Of a stretch of 14,016 nt of DNA, positions 7,161-14,016 are shown one piece after another. The notes below the pieces were generated by a model. The model saw only the letters and a program-made list of their open reading frames with translations, ran no database searches and was not told the origin of the DNA. Source of the DNA: JBBRWO01 sp964388455 (GTDB lineage: Bacteria > Actinomycetota > Coriobacteriia > Anaerosomatales > JAAXUF01); the NCBI GenBank assembly GCA_964388455.1, contig CAYMAN010000041.1:1-14016 (forward strand), given 5' to 3'. Both the position numbers and the translations under genes were made by a program. Each line of letters starts with the position of its first letter. The first letter of the stretch is position 1.

Positions 7161-9617
7161 ATGGTCGAGTTCGACCGAAGTGCATTCATAGGCAAGTTCC
7201 AGGAAGAAGCCCAAGACCTGCTGCAGCGTCTGAATGAGGGCGTAATCACGCTTGAGGGCGATCCTGACAACCGCGAGCTGATCGATCAGATGATGCGCGA
7301 TGCGCATACGATCAAAGGCAGCTCGCGCATGGTCGGGCTGATCGAGATATCCGACGTCGCGCACTGGCTCGAAGACATCATGGTGAAGGTCCGCGATCGC
7401 GAGATGGCGTACACGCCGGAGATGAGCGACTACTTCTTCGAGGCGCTCGACGCGATCGTCTATTTGACCGATAACGCCGGCGTGAACAAAGACGATGTAC
7501 TCGACTTGGACGCGCTCAAGGCGCGCCTCGCCGGACTCGCCGACGGTTCTGATGCCAACGGGGCCGCCGCTGTCGCGGTGGCAACTGGGGCCAAGGCGCC
7601 CAGCGGGGGCACAGTGACGTCCGCCACTGCCAAGAAGCCGGCTGCGAAGAAGTCCTCCAAGAAGGCATCGGCTGTGGCACCGAATTCGATGGCAGCAGCT
7701 GCAACCGCGGGCGACGACGAGGAGACACGCGACCATCCGGCTCTGCGAACTGATGAGCTTGAGCCTGCCGACACAGACGACGAGATGGAGTCCACGGCCG
7801 CCTCACCAGATTCTGCGAAACAGGGCACCTCGGAGGCCGGTCGGACCACGAAGCAGGCCGACGACGCGCTGAAGGCCAAGGTTCAGGCGACAATCCGGAT
7901 TCGCACCAGTCAGGTGGATGGGCTGCTCAATCTGATCAGCGAGGTCGTCATCTCGCAGATCAAGGCCGAGCAGCGCGTGCACGAGGCTCGTGCAGTCCAG
8001 ACGCAGATGAGCGAAGCCAATCAGGCCTGGACTCGCATAAAGTCCGCGTTCTCGGCGATGGCGCACGAGGACTTGATGGACGCGCTCGGTGATGACCTCA
8101 ACACCGTTGACGGGCTGCTTTCTGACTCGCGTCGCGACCTTGGCACATTCCTCAAGGGGTACGGCGACGACGTCTCTCGCACCTCCGTTGTGGTCACCGA
8201 TCTGCAGGAACAGGGTATGCGTCTGAGGATGCTGCCGGCTAACACGATCTTCCAGACGTTCCCTCGGGCCGTCCGCGACCTGGCGAAACAGTTCAAGAAG
8301 GATATCGAGCTGGTCATCGAGGGCGGCGACACCGAGCTCGACAAGAAGGTGCTCGAAGAGATCAACGATCCGCTGGTCCACATCATGCGCAACGCGGTGG
8401 ACCACGGCATCGAGGACCCCGAGACGCGTCGTAAGCTGGGTAAGCCTGCCAAGGGGACCATTCGCCTGGCGGCGCGCCAAGAGGGCGACCGCATCGTCAT
8501 CGAGATCAGCGACGACGGTGCCGGCATCGATCCCGAGAAGGTGCGTCAGAGCGCCGTGCGCAAGGGCTACATCACCGAGGGCGAAGCGGGCACCATGTCC
8601 GATCGCGAGGCGCAGTACCTGATCTTCGAGGCCGGATTCTCGACGGCTGCAATCATCACCGAGATCTCAGGCCGAGGCGTGGGCATGGACGTCGTACGAC
8701 AGTTCGTGGTCGAGAAGCTGAAGGGCTCGCTCGATCTCGACTCCGAGGTGGGCAAGGGCTCGACGTTCAAGCTGACCATCCCGCTGACGCTGGCCATCAT
8801 CCGCGCGCTCATGCTTCGCGTCGGCGGTCAGGGCTACGCGTTGCCGACAGGGTCGATCGAAGAAACGCTACGCGTCGACCCGAGCGACATCATCAAGGTC
8901 GAAGGTCGCGAGGTCATCAGGCGTCAACGCAGGACCGTTCCACTGGTCCGTCTCGCCGACATCCTCGGGGTGCCGTCGGTTCTCACCGCCGCATCGAAGG
9001 TGCCCATCGCGACCATCGGGTACTCGGGGCACCGCATGGGCTTCATCGTGGACGCATTCATCGGCGAGCAGCAGATCGTCATCAAGCCTCTCGGCAACCA
9101 CCTCAAGAAGATTGCGAACGTAGCCGGCGTCACGATTCTGGGTGCTGGCGAGGTCGTACCGATCCTCAACGTGCCGGACCTGATGACCAATGCGCGCACG
9201 AGGTCCGGACAGCGAGTGGGCCTGGTCCAGCGCTCCGAGAAGGCCGGCCAGCGCAAGGTTCTCATCTGCGAGGACTCGTTCACCACGCGCGAGCTGGAGC
9301 GTTCGATCTTCGAAGCTGCAGGCTACGAAGTCGAGACTGCAATGGATGGTGCCATCGGCTTTGCCAAACTCAAGGACGGGTTGGTCGTCGACGCTGTGGT
9401 GACCGACGTTCAGATGCCCAACATGACCGGCTTCGAGCTCACTAAAGCCATCAAGGCCGATGCCACGCTGGCGGTTATCCCCGTGATCATCGTCACGTCG
9501 CTCGAGCGCGACGAGGAGAAGGCCGAGGGCATCAACGCTGGAGCCGACGCCTACATCACCAAATCCGTATTCAATCAAGACACGCTCCTCGACACCGTCG
9601 AGCGCTTGATTCGCTGA
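7161..9617 (+). CDS. cheA: Hybrid chemotaxis histidine kinase CheA with C-terminal receiver domain
   Basis: 818-residue cytoplasmic kinase. Domains in order: HPt (1-115) with phospho-accepting His49 in AHTIKGSS; a low-complexity linker (125-240), first Ala/Lys-rich (AKKPAAKKSSKKAS, 157-170) then acidic, in place of a P2 CheY-binding domain; dimerisation helices (240-355); and the ATP-binding domain with N box HIMRNAVDHGIE (407-418), DDGAGID (451-457) and GRGVGMDVV (504-512). A CheW-like domain (about 545-685) follows, then a receiver (698-818) with acidic D705, phospho-acceptor D749 (VTDVQMP) and K801 (YITKS). All kinase residues are present, so it should be active. The receiver may act as phosphate sink or brake on the free CheY and CheB. 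ATG 7161 has agaagagag nine bases upstream, a weak but usable site. CheA with a fused receiver is typical of pilus-linked and alternative systems, such as the FrzE and PilL types. Confidence 0.96.
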   Translation: MVEFDRSAFIGKFQEEAQDLLQRLNEGVITLEGDPDNRELIDQMMRDAHTIKGSSRMVGLIEISDVAHWLEDIMVKVRDREMAYTPEMSDYFFEALDAIVYLTDNAGVNKDDVLDLDALKARLAGLADGSDANGAAAVAVATGAKAPSGGTVTSATAKKPAAKKSSKKASAVAPNSMAAAATAGDDEETRDHPALRTDELEPADTDDEMESTAASPDSAKQGTSEAGRTTKQADDALKAKVQATIRIRTSQVDGLLNLISEVVISQIKAEQRVHEARAVQTQMSEANQAWTRIKSAFSAMAHEDLMDALGDDLNTVDGLLSDSRRDLGTFLKGYGDDVSRTSVVVTDLQEQGMRLRMLPANTIFQTFPRAVRDLAKQFKKDIELVIEGGDTELDKKVLEEINDPLVHIMRNAVDHGIEDPETRRKLGKPAKGTIRLAARQEGDRIVIEISDDGAGIDPEKVRQSAVRKGYITEGEAGTMSDREAQYLIFEAGFSTAAIITEISGRGVGMDVVRQFVVEKLKGSLDLDSEVGKGSTFKLTIPLTLAIIRALMLRVGGQGYALPTGSIEETLRVDPSDIIKVEGREVIRRQRRTVPLVRLADILGVPSVLTAASKVPIATIGYSGHRMGFIVDAFIGEQQIVIKPLGNHLKKIANVAGVTILGAGEVVPILNVPDLMTNARTRSGQRVGLVQRSEKAGQRKVLICEDSFTTRELERSIFEAAGYEVETAMDGAIGFAKLKDGLVVDAVVTDVQMPNMTGFELTKAIKADATLAVIPVIIVTSLERDEEKAEGINAGADAYITKSVFNQDTLLDTVERLIR

Positions 9618-9631
9618 CAGAGAGCATAGGC

Positions 9632-10675
9632 ATGTCGCCCAAGAAGCACATACGCGTCGTCATCGCTGACGACTCCCTGGTCGCACGCGAGATGCTCGCC
9701 CAGATTCTGGCCAGCGACCCTGATATCGAAGTCGTCGGTCAGGCCAAGAACGGCGAGGAGGCGGTGGATCTCGTCGCGAACCTGCGCCCCGACCTCGTCA
9801 CCATGGACATCCACATGCCCAAGATGGACGGGCTTGCGGCTACCGAGAAGATCATGGCCTACACGCCGACTCCGATCCTCGTGGTGTCCTCATCGGTTCA
9901 CGGCGAGGGGATGGGGAGCGCATTTGACGCGCTGAAGCGTGGCGCGCTCGAGGTTATCAAGAAGCCGGAGCCCAAGGAATGGGCCGATCTCGAACGTATC
10001 GGCCGCGATCTTCTGCGCAAAGTGAAGGTACTCGCCAACGTCCGAGTGATCACGCATATCCACGGGCGCAGGAGTCACGCACGTACCGTCACCGATGGGG
10101 ACGTGGCGGCCAGCTCCGAGCGGCGGATAATCGCCATCGGTTCGTCGACCGGCGGCCCCTCGGCGTTGCTGTCCGTACTCGCTAAGCTGCCTGCCGATCT
10201 GCCAGTGCCGGTGCTGGTCGCGCAACACATAGCCGACGGCTTCATCCCCGGACTGGTGAGCTGGCTTGACGGTGGCACCAAGATCAAGGTGGTAGCGGCC
10301 ACCGATGGCGAGCGACCCAAGCCGGGAACGGTGTACTTCGCTCCCACGGGATCGAACATGGTGATCGACGGCGGCACGATCCGCTTCGAGCCGAGCGGTC
10401 CCGGCCAGCTCTACATCCCCAGCGCGGACACGCTGTTCGAGTCGGTCGCCCGCAGCTTCGGGATGCGTTCCATAGGTGTCATCCTCACCGGCATGGGAGC
10501 GGATGGCGCCAACGGACTGAAGACCATGCACGACACGGGTGCGGCCACGATCGCTCAAAACGAGGAGACGTGCACCGTGTTCGGTATGCCTAGGGCGGCG
10601 ATCGAGCTTGGCGCCGCAAGAAAGGTCCTGCCGATCGAGGACGTGGCCGAGGGGATTCTTGAGTATCTCGGCTAG
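9632..10675 (+). CDS. cheB: CheB, chemoreceptor glutamate methylesterase/glutamine deamidase
   Basis: A 347-residue response regulator with an enzyme output that removes methyl groups from the receptor and so opposes CheR. Receiver domain 1-125 has D13-D14, phospho-acceptor D59 (VTMDIHMP) and K110 (VIKKP). A linker (135-163) leads to the methylesterase domain (165-347), whose catalytic triad can be read as Ser172 (IGSSTGG), His199 (VAQHI) and Asp291 (TGMGADG). Length matches the family. ATG 9632 follows the cheA stop by 14 bases, with agagag seven bases upstream. It is the last gene of the chemosensory run. The following 77 bases hold only a weak hairpin and the murI promoter. Phosphorylation by CheA should activate it. 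Confidence 0.97.
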   Translation: MSPKKHIRVVIADDSLVAREMLAQILASDPDIEVVGQAKNGEEAVDLVANLRPDLVTMDIHMPKMDGLAATEKIMAYTPTPILVVSSSVHGEGMGSAFDALKRGALEVIKKPEPKEWADLERIGRDLLRKVKVLANVRVITHIHGRRSHARTVTDGDVAASSERRIIAIGSSTGGPSALLSVLAKLPADLPVPVLVAQHIADGFIPGLVSWLDGGTKIKVVAATDGERPKPGTVYFAPTGSNMVIDGGTIRFEPSGPGQLYIPSADTLFESVARSFGMRSIGVILTGMGADGANGLKTMHDTGAATIAQNEETCTVFGMPRAAIELGAARKVLPIEDVAEGILEYLG

Positions 10676-10740
10676 ACGCGGCACCCAGCGTGGGGTCGCT
10701 TGAGGCCGGGTTCTCAGCTCCGCAACTGCTTGAAGGGCGA

Positions 10741-10746
10741 TATACT
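10741..10746 (+). promoter_or_regulatory. -10 box of a probable leaderless murI promoter
   Basis: The hexamer tatact (5 of 6 matches to TATAAT) ends six bases before the murI ATG at 10753, which places the expected transcription start on or next to the start codon. No good -35 hexamer is seen 16-18 bases upstream, and there is no Shine-Dalgarno sequence before the ATG. This is the arrangement of leaderless genes, which are frequent in actinobacteria. It separates the murI operon from the chemosensory one. Confidence 0.5.
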
Positions 10747-10752
10747 GCTCAC

Positions 10753-11679
10753 ATGGAACGCATGCCGATCGGCGTATTTGACTCAGGCTTGGGGGGCTTG
10801 ACGGTCGCTCGCGAGATTGCTTGCGCGCTGCCCGAGGAATCCCTTGTCTATCTCGGCGACACTGCGCGGTGTCCGTATGGGCCGCGGTCGTCCGATGAGG
10901 TCCGCCGATTCGTACTCCAGATAGGGTCGTTTCTGGCGGCTCACCCCGTGAAGCTCATTGTGATCGCGTGCAACACGGCGACCGCCGCCGGTCTCGCGTT
11001 GGCGCAGCGAGCCTTCGATGTCCCGGTCATCGGTGTCGTCGAGCCGGGCGCGCGAGCGGCGGTCATGGCTACGCGCAACCGCCGTGTTGGCGTGATCGGC
11101 ACCGTCGGCACGATCGACTCAGGAGCGTACTCCCGCAGCGTGCGGGCGATTGACGCTGGCGTCACGGTGTTCTCGGCGGCGGCCCCGCGCTTTGTGGACA
11201 TCGTCGAAGAAGGGCTGCGTCGTGGGAGCGGACCGGTCGAGGATCTGCTTGCGGACTCGGCGAGCGTCTTCGTCCGACCTTCGTTCCACGAGATGGCGCG
11301 CGACTACCTCGATCCCCTCAAGCGGAGCGGCATCGACACTCTGGTGCTCGGGTGTACGCATTTTCCCTTGTTGTCTGAGGCTATCTCCTCGGTCACCGGT
11401 CCGCGGGTCGCTCTCATCTCATCGGCTGCGGAGACCGCTCGTGAGGTCGCTGAGACTCTGGCACGCCGAGACCACCTGGCGCCTGCTGGATCCGTCGCGC
11501 GACACCGTTTCCTGACGACCGGTGACGCTGAGGAGTTCGAACGGCTCGGCTCGCGCGTGTTCGGTACCGACACGGGTACAGTGGACACGGTCACGCTCGC
11601 ACAGCTCGAAGCGCTCGCCGATTCTCGGCTGGCCGCTATGGATGAAGCCGTTTCGTCGGAGGAGGCGTCGTGCGCCTGA
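10753..11679 (+). CDS. murI: Glutamate racemase MurI
   Basis: A 308-residue cytoplasmic enzyme converting L- to D-glutamate for peptidoglycan. Motifs: IGVFDSGLGGLTV (6-18, with Asp10 and Ser11), YLGDTARCPYG (33-43), the first catalytic Cys73 in IACNTA, and the second, Cys201, in LGCTHFPLL with His203. The usual ACPLF stretch reads AAPRF (143-147), a non-catalytic change. Residues 286-308 form a short tail beyond the core fold. ATG 10753 (MERMPIGVFDSG) is preferred because tatact lies six bases upstream, suggesting a leaderless mRNA. An in-frame ATG at 10690 would add 21 residues with no homology, and ATG 10762 would remove three. The 3' end overlaps the next gene by ten bases. Order and neighbours match the actinobacterial murI - Rv1339-like - rph - rdgB block. 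Confidence 0.96.
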   Translation: MERMPIGVFDSGLGGLTVAREIACALPEESLVYLGDTARCPYGPRSSDEVRRFVLQIGSFLAAHPVKLIVIACNTATAAGLALAQRAFDVPVIGVVEPGARAAVMATRNRRVGVIGTVGTIDSGAYSRSVRAIDAGVTVFSAAAPRFVDIVEEGLRRGSGPVEDLLADSASVFVRPSFHEMARDYLDPLKRSGIDTLVLGCTHFPLLSEAISSVTGPRVALISSAAETAREVAETLARRDHLAPAGSVARHRFLTTGDAEEFERLGSRVFGTDTGTVDTVTLAQLEALADSRLAAMDEAVSSEEASCA

Positions 11680-12425
11680 CTGTGCTGGGGTCCTCAGCAA
11701 GTTGCGCTGGGCCGGGACAGGCCTGCGCGGGTCATTACGTTGAAGCGGGAGGTGCGCGCATCCTGCTCGACTGCGGCAACGGCGTCCTCTCGAACCTGGG
11801 AACCATCGCCGATCCGCTCGGCCTGGACGCAGTGTTCGTGACGCACAACCACCCCGACCACTATGCAGATATCTATGGACTGCAATCGATGCTTCGCTAC
11901 TCACCCGACGGGCCGCGCGCGCCGCTCGCGCTCTATCTGGCGGGCGATCTCTTTGCCCGGATGCAGCTGTTGCTGTCCGAGAGGGGAGCAATCCAGTTTG
12001 CCGAGGCGTTCGTGCCGGTCGAACTGGTGCACGGCGAACCCATCGTCATCGGAGAGGTCACAGTCACGCCACATCTCGTCCAGCACACGGACCCGACGTT
12101 TGCGCTCATCGTCGAGCACGACGGAGCGCGACTGGTCTACACTGCCGACACGGCTCCGTGCGACGGGGTCTTCTCGGCAGCGGAGGGAGCCGACCTGCTG
12201 CTCGCCGAGGCGACGCTCCCGGAACGGTTCGCGGGCTCCTCTCCGCACATGACCGCTCGCGAGGCGGGCATGCTCGCGCGTGAGGCCGGTGCGCGGGAGC
12301 TGGCGCTGGTGCACGTGTGGCCGACCAACGACCGCGCTCTCATGGCCGAGGAGGCAGCTCGGGCGTTTGGCGGACCGGTCACCGTCGCCACTGAGTTCGA
12401 CGAATTCGAGATCGCGGCCGGCTGA
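11670..12425 (+). CDS. Metallo-beta-lactamase-fold hydrolase, Rv1339-like (possible cyclic nucleotide phosphodiesterase)
   Basis: A 251-residue protein with the metallo-beta-lactamase fold. Metal ligands visible: HNHPDH (59-64) after VFVT, His139 (LVQHTDP), Asp160 (YTADT) and a C-terminal His215 (LVHVWP); SPHMTA (191-196) adds another conserved His. The opening RLTVLGSSASCAGPGQACAG and the LLDCGNGVL turn (32-40) are typical of the actinobacterial branch that lies between murI and rph. The M. tuberculosis member, Rv1339, has been reported as an atypical class II cAMP phosphodiesterase. RNase Z-like or other phosphoesterase activity is the alternative. GTG 11670 is chosen because ggaggagg (11658-11665) lies just upstream and the gene overlaps murI by ten bases, implying coupled translation. 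Fold and synteny are sure; the substrate in this organism is not. Confidence 0.92.
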   Translation: MRLTVLGSSASCAGPGQACAGHYVEAGGARILLDCGNGVLSNLGTIADPLGLDAVFVTHNHPDHYADIYGLQSMLRYSPDGPRAPLALYLAGDLFARMQLLLSERGAIQFAEAFVPVELVHGEPIVIGEVTVTPHLVQHTDPTFALIVEHDGARLVYTADTAPCDGVFSAAEGADLLLAEATLPERFAGSSPHMTAREAGMLAREAGARELALVHVWPTNDRALMAEEAARAFGGPVTVATEFDEFEIAAG

Positions 12426-12455
12426 CGGCGCGACAGACGAGAGTAGGTTTCCACG

Positions 12456-13202
12456 ATGTCCCCACGTGCGAGCGGCCGTGCCGCTGACGCTTTGCGTCCC
12501 GTCCGAGTCACCCGTCGCTACCTCAAGCATGCGATGGGCAGCTGCATCTTCGAGCTCGGTGACACCCGCGTCCTGTGCGCCGCCAACATCACCGAAGGCG
12601 TCTCGGGCTGGCGCCGCGGTAGCGGACTCGGGTGGATCACCGCCGAGTACGCGATGCTGCCAGCGGCCACCAACACCCGTATGCGGCGCGAAAGCATGGC
12701 CGGTGGCCCCAAGGGCCGCACGCATGAGATTCAGCGGCTGGTCGGTCGCTCACTGCGCAGCGTCGTCGACCTCGGTGGGCTGGGCGGCGAAGTCAGCGTG
12801 ACCGTCGACTGCGACGTGCTCCAAGCCGACGGCGGTACGCGCACAGCCTCGATCACCGGCGCATACATCGCGCTTCACGACGCGCTCACCCAGTGGCAGG
12901 CCGCTGGCAAGATCTCGACGATCCCGCTCATCGAGCAGATCGCAGCAACGAGCGTTGGCATGGTCGACGGCGAGCTGCTGCTCGACCTCGAGTACACCGA
13001 GGATTCCATCGCCGAGGTGGACATGAACGTCGTCATGGACGGCAAGGGGCGCTTCATCGAGGTGCAGGGAACCGGCGAGCAGACGCCGTTTGATCGCGCG
13101 CGCCTCGACGGCATGCTCGACCTCGCCTCGAGCGGCATCACCGCGCTCCAGGCCATCCAGCGCGAGATCCTCGAAGGAGACATCGATGCCTACGGGTTCT
13201 GA
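12456..13202 (+). CDS. rph: Ribonuclease PH
   Basis: A 248-residue phosphorolytic 3'-5' exoribonuclease that trims tRNA 3' ends; the family forms hexameric rings. Signatures: RRYLKHAMGSCIFELGDTRV (20-39), GRTHEIQRLVGRSLR (87-101) with the phosphate-binding Arg region, CDVLQADGGTRTASITGAY (119-137), LEYTEDSIAEVDMNVVM (178-194) with the metal-binding acidic residues, and EVQGTGEQTPF (202-212). The length is normal. ATG 12456 starts 30 bases after the previous stop, with a weak gagtagg at 12441-12447. It overlaps rdgB by 17 bases. Pairing with rdgB and murI is the usual actinobacterial arrangement. Confidence 0.97.
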   Translation: MSPRASGRAADALRPVRVTRRYLKHAMGSCIFELGDTRVLCAANITEGVSGWRRGSGLGWITAEYAMLPAATNTRMRRESMAGGPKGRTHEIQRLVGRSLRSVVDLGGLGGEVSVTVDCDVLQADGGTRTASITGAYIALHDALTQWQAAGKISTIPLIEQIAATSVGMVDGELLLDLEYTEDSIAEVDMNVVMDGKGRFIEVQGTGEQTPFDRARLDGMLDLASSGITALQAIQREILEGDIDAYGF

Positions 13203-13848
13203 TCCGACGACCGCCGACGACCGCCCCCCGGCGATGCCGACCGGAGGCGCCGGCGAGCTCGTGGTCGTCGCCAGCAGCAACCACGGCAAGCTCGCCGAGA
13301 TCCGCTCGGCACTTCCGTTCGCGCACTGGAGCTTCTCGGCCGCGGGCGAGCTGGATGCCGAGTGGCCGAGCCCGGAAGAGACCGGCGAGACCTTCGAGGC
13401 CAACGCGCGCATCAAGGCCGTCGCCTGCCGCGAGCGATTCGGTTTCGCAGCGCTCGCCGACGACTCCGGACTTGAGGTCGACGCTCTCGACGGCGCCCCG
13501 GGCGTCTACTCGGCACGGTTCGCGGGTCCCTGCGCGACCGACGCCGAAAACACCTCTCGGCTGCTGATCGCGCTCGCCGACGTGCCCGAGGCCGAGCGCA
13601 CGGCGCGGTTCCGGTCGACCATCGTGCTCATCGACCACCTCGGCGTGGAGACGGTCGTCGACGGCGCCTGCGAAGGCCGAATCGGGTTCGAGCCGCGCGG
13701 TGAGGGCGGCTTCGGCTACGACCCCGTGTTCCTGCCCGACGCCACCCCCGGTCGCACCATGGCCGAGCTGACACTCGCCGAGAAGAACGAAATCTCGCAC
13801 CGCGGAGCGGCGCTGTGTGAGCTGCGCCGAGTGCTCGCGGGGGAGTAG
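13186..13848 (+). CDS. rdgB: RdgB/HAM1-family non-canonical purine NTP pyrophosphatase
   Basis: A 220-residue house-cleaning enzyme hydrolysing dITP, ITP and XTP to the monophosphates, keeping damaged purines out of nucleic acids. Motifs: ASSNHGKLAEI (29-39), ETFEANARIKA (68-78), ADDSGLEVDALDGAPGVYSA (91-110) with the metal-binding Asp pair D92-D93, EGGFGYDPVFLP (173-184) and KNEISHRGAAL (200-210). ATG 13186 is chosen because gaaggaga (13173-13180) is five bases away. It lies inside the end of rph, so translation is coupled. It gives a disordered N-terminal extension of about 23 residues. An in-frame ATG at 13234 would be nearer the family's usual start but has no clear ribosome site. Confidence 0.97.
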   Translation: MPTGSDPTTADDRPPAMPTGGAGELVVVASSNHGKLAEIRSALPFAHWSFSAAGELDAEWPSPEETGETFEANARIKAVACRERFGFAALADDSGLEVDALDGAPGVYSARFAGPCATDAENTSRLLIALADVPEAERTARFRSTIVLIDHLGVETVVDGACEGRIGFEPRGEGGFGYDPVFLPDATPGRTMAELTLAEKNEISHRGAALCELRRVLAGE

Positions 13849-13883
13849 GCGGGCCTGAGGCAAGCCCGATTCCGAGAATGTGT

Positions 13884-13912
13884 TTGCCCGCGAGGTCATG
13901 CCTCGCTACACT
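13884..13912 (+). promoter_or_regulatory. Probable sigma70-type promoter of the tRNA-Pro gene, with an inverted repeat in the spacer
   Basis: A ttgccc hexamer (13884-13889) and a tacact hexamer (13907-13912) are exactly 17 bases apart, at 4 of 6 and 4 of 6 consensus matches. The expected start is near 13919, about 47 bases before the mature tRNA. The spacer contains a perfect 6-bp inverted repeat, gcgagg (13890-13895) / cctcgc (13901-13906). The 117 bases between rdgB and the tRNA hold no gene; a short GC-rich repeat just after the rdgB stop (cgggc...gcccg, about 13852-13870) is too weak to call a terminator with confidence. Confidence 0.55.
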
Positions 13913-13965
13913 GTTCCTCGCTCCTCATCGGCCGATAGTGGTCGAGGCGGGCTCAGCATGGGTGT

Positions 13966-14016
13966 CGGGCCGTAGCGCAGCTTGGTAGCGCATCTGCTTT
14001 GGGAGCAGAGGGTCGC
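13966..14016 (+). tRNA. tRNA-Pro (anticodon TGG), 5' part, cut by the window end
   Basis: The first 51 bases of a tRNA. Acceptor 5' strand cgggccg (13966-13972, starting with C as in proline tRNAs), ta at positions 8-9, D stem gcgc (13975-13978) pairing with gcgc (13988-13991), and D loop with ggta. Anticodon stem tctgc (13993-13997) pairs with gcaga (14005-14009), with loop tttggga and anticodon TGG at 14000-14002. The variable region begins agggtcgc, as in other bacterial tRNA-Pro. The T arm, acceptor 3' strand and CCA lie beyond the window. Confidence 0.95.

Noticed and set aside
8868..9578. A 236-codon open frame on the - strand inside cheA
   Set aside because: It is opposite the CheW-like and receiver domains of CheA, with no homology seen.
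10682..10697. A small hairpin after cheB (accca...tggggt) as a terminator
   Set aside because: It has only about five pairs with a bulge and no T-run; too weak to call.
1..14016. Insertion sequences, CRISPR arrays, phage genes or attachment sites
   Set aside because: No transposase, integrase, direct-repeat array or long terminal repeats were seen. The tRNA at the right edge could be an integration target, but its 3' end is outside the window.

Overview
The window is high-GC bacterial DNA, almost fully coding and with every supported gene on the + strand. The best guess is an actinobacterium. The right-hand block, murI - metallo-beta-lactamase-fold hydrolase - rph - rdgB, has the same order as the Mycobacterium tuberculosis Rv1338-Rv1341 block. 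The left-hand chemosensory operon would suit an actinobacterium with type IV pili or other surface motility, perhaps of the Coriobacteriia/Anaerosomatia side of the phylum. That placement is an inference; genus and species cannot be read from the sequence.

Layout. Positions 1-177 hold a strong GNRA-loop hairpin, probably the terminator of an upstream unit, followed by a plausible promoter. Positions 178-10675 are one compact nine-gene chemosensory operon: a DUF4388/PATAN protein, CheR with a TPR tail, a single-domain CheY-like regulator, a GspE/PilB-family protein whose ATPase motifs are almost all destroyed, two different CheW adaptors, a methyl-accepting protein with no extracellular sensor domain, a hybrid CheA with its own receiver domain, and CheB. 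Gaps between these genes run from small overlaps to about 70 bases. Positions 10741-10752 look like a -10 box placed so that murI is transcribed leaderless. Positions 10753-13848 are a translationally coupled murI - MBL - rph - rdgB operon. A promoter and the first 51 bases of a tRNA-Pro(TGG) close the window.

How the parts may work together. The chemosensory genes form a complete signalling and adaptation core: receptor, two CheW, CheA, CheR, CheB, and two phosphate-accepting receivers (the free CheY and the CheA tail). No CheD, CheC/CheX, CheZ or flagellar gene is present, and the receptor has no periplasmic domain. The set therefore resembles systems of the type IV pilus or alternative-cellular-function kind more than classical flagellar chemotaxis. 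The least expected member is the GspE-like protein at 2954-4792. It keeps the N-terminal domain, the fold signature and the zinc tetracysteine, but has lost the Walker A lysine, the Walker B glutamate, the Asp-box Asp and the His-box His. It looks like a pilus-motor pseudo-ATPase recruited as a signalling or scaffold protein, encoded beside a PATAN-type protein. In cyanobacteria, PATAN-type proteins are known to contact the pilus motor PilB. This is the main candidate for an undescribed system in the window.
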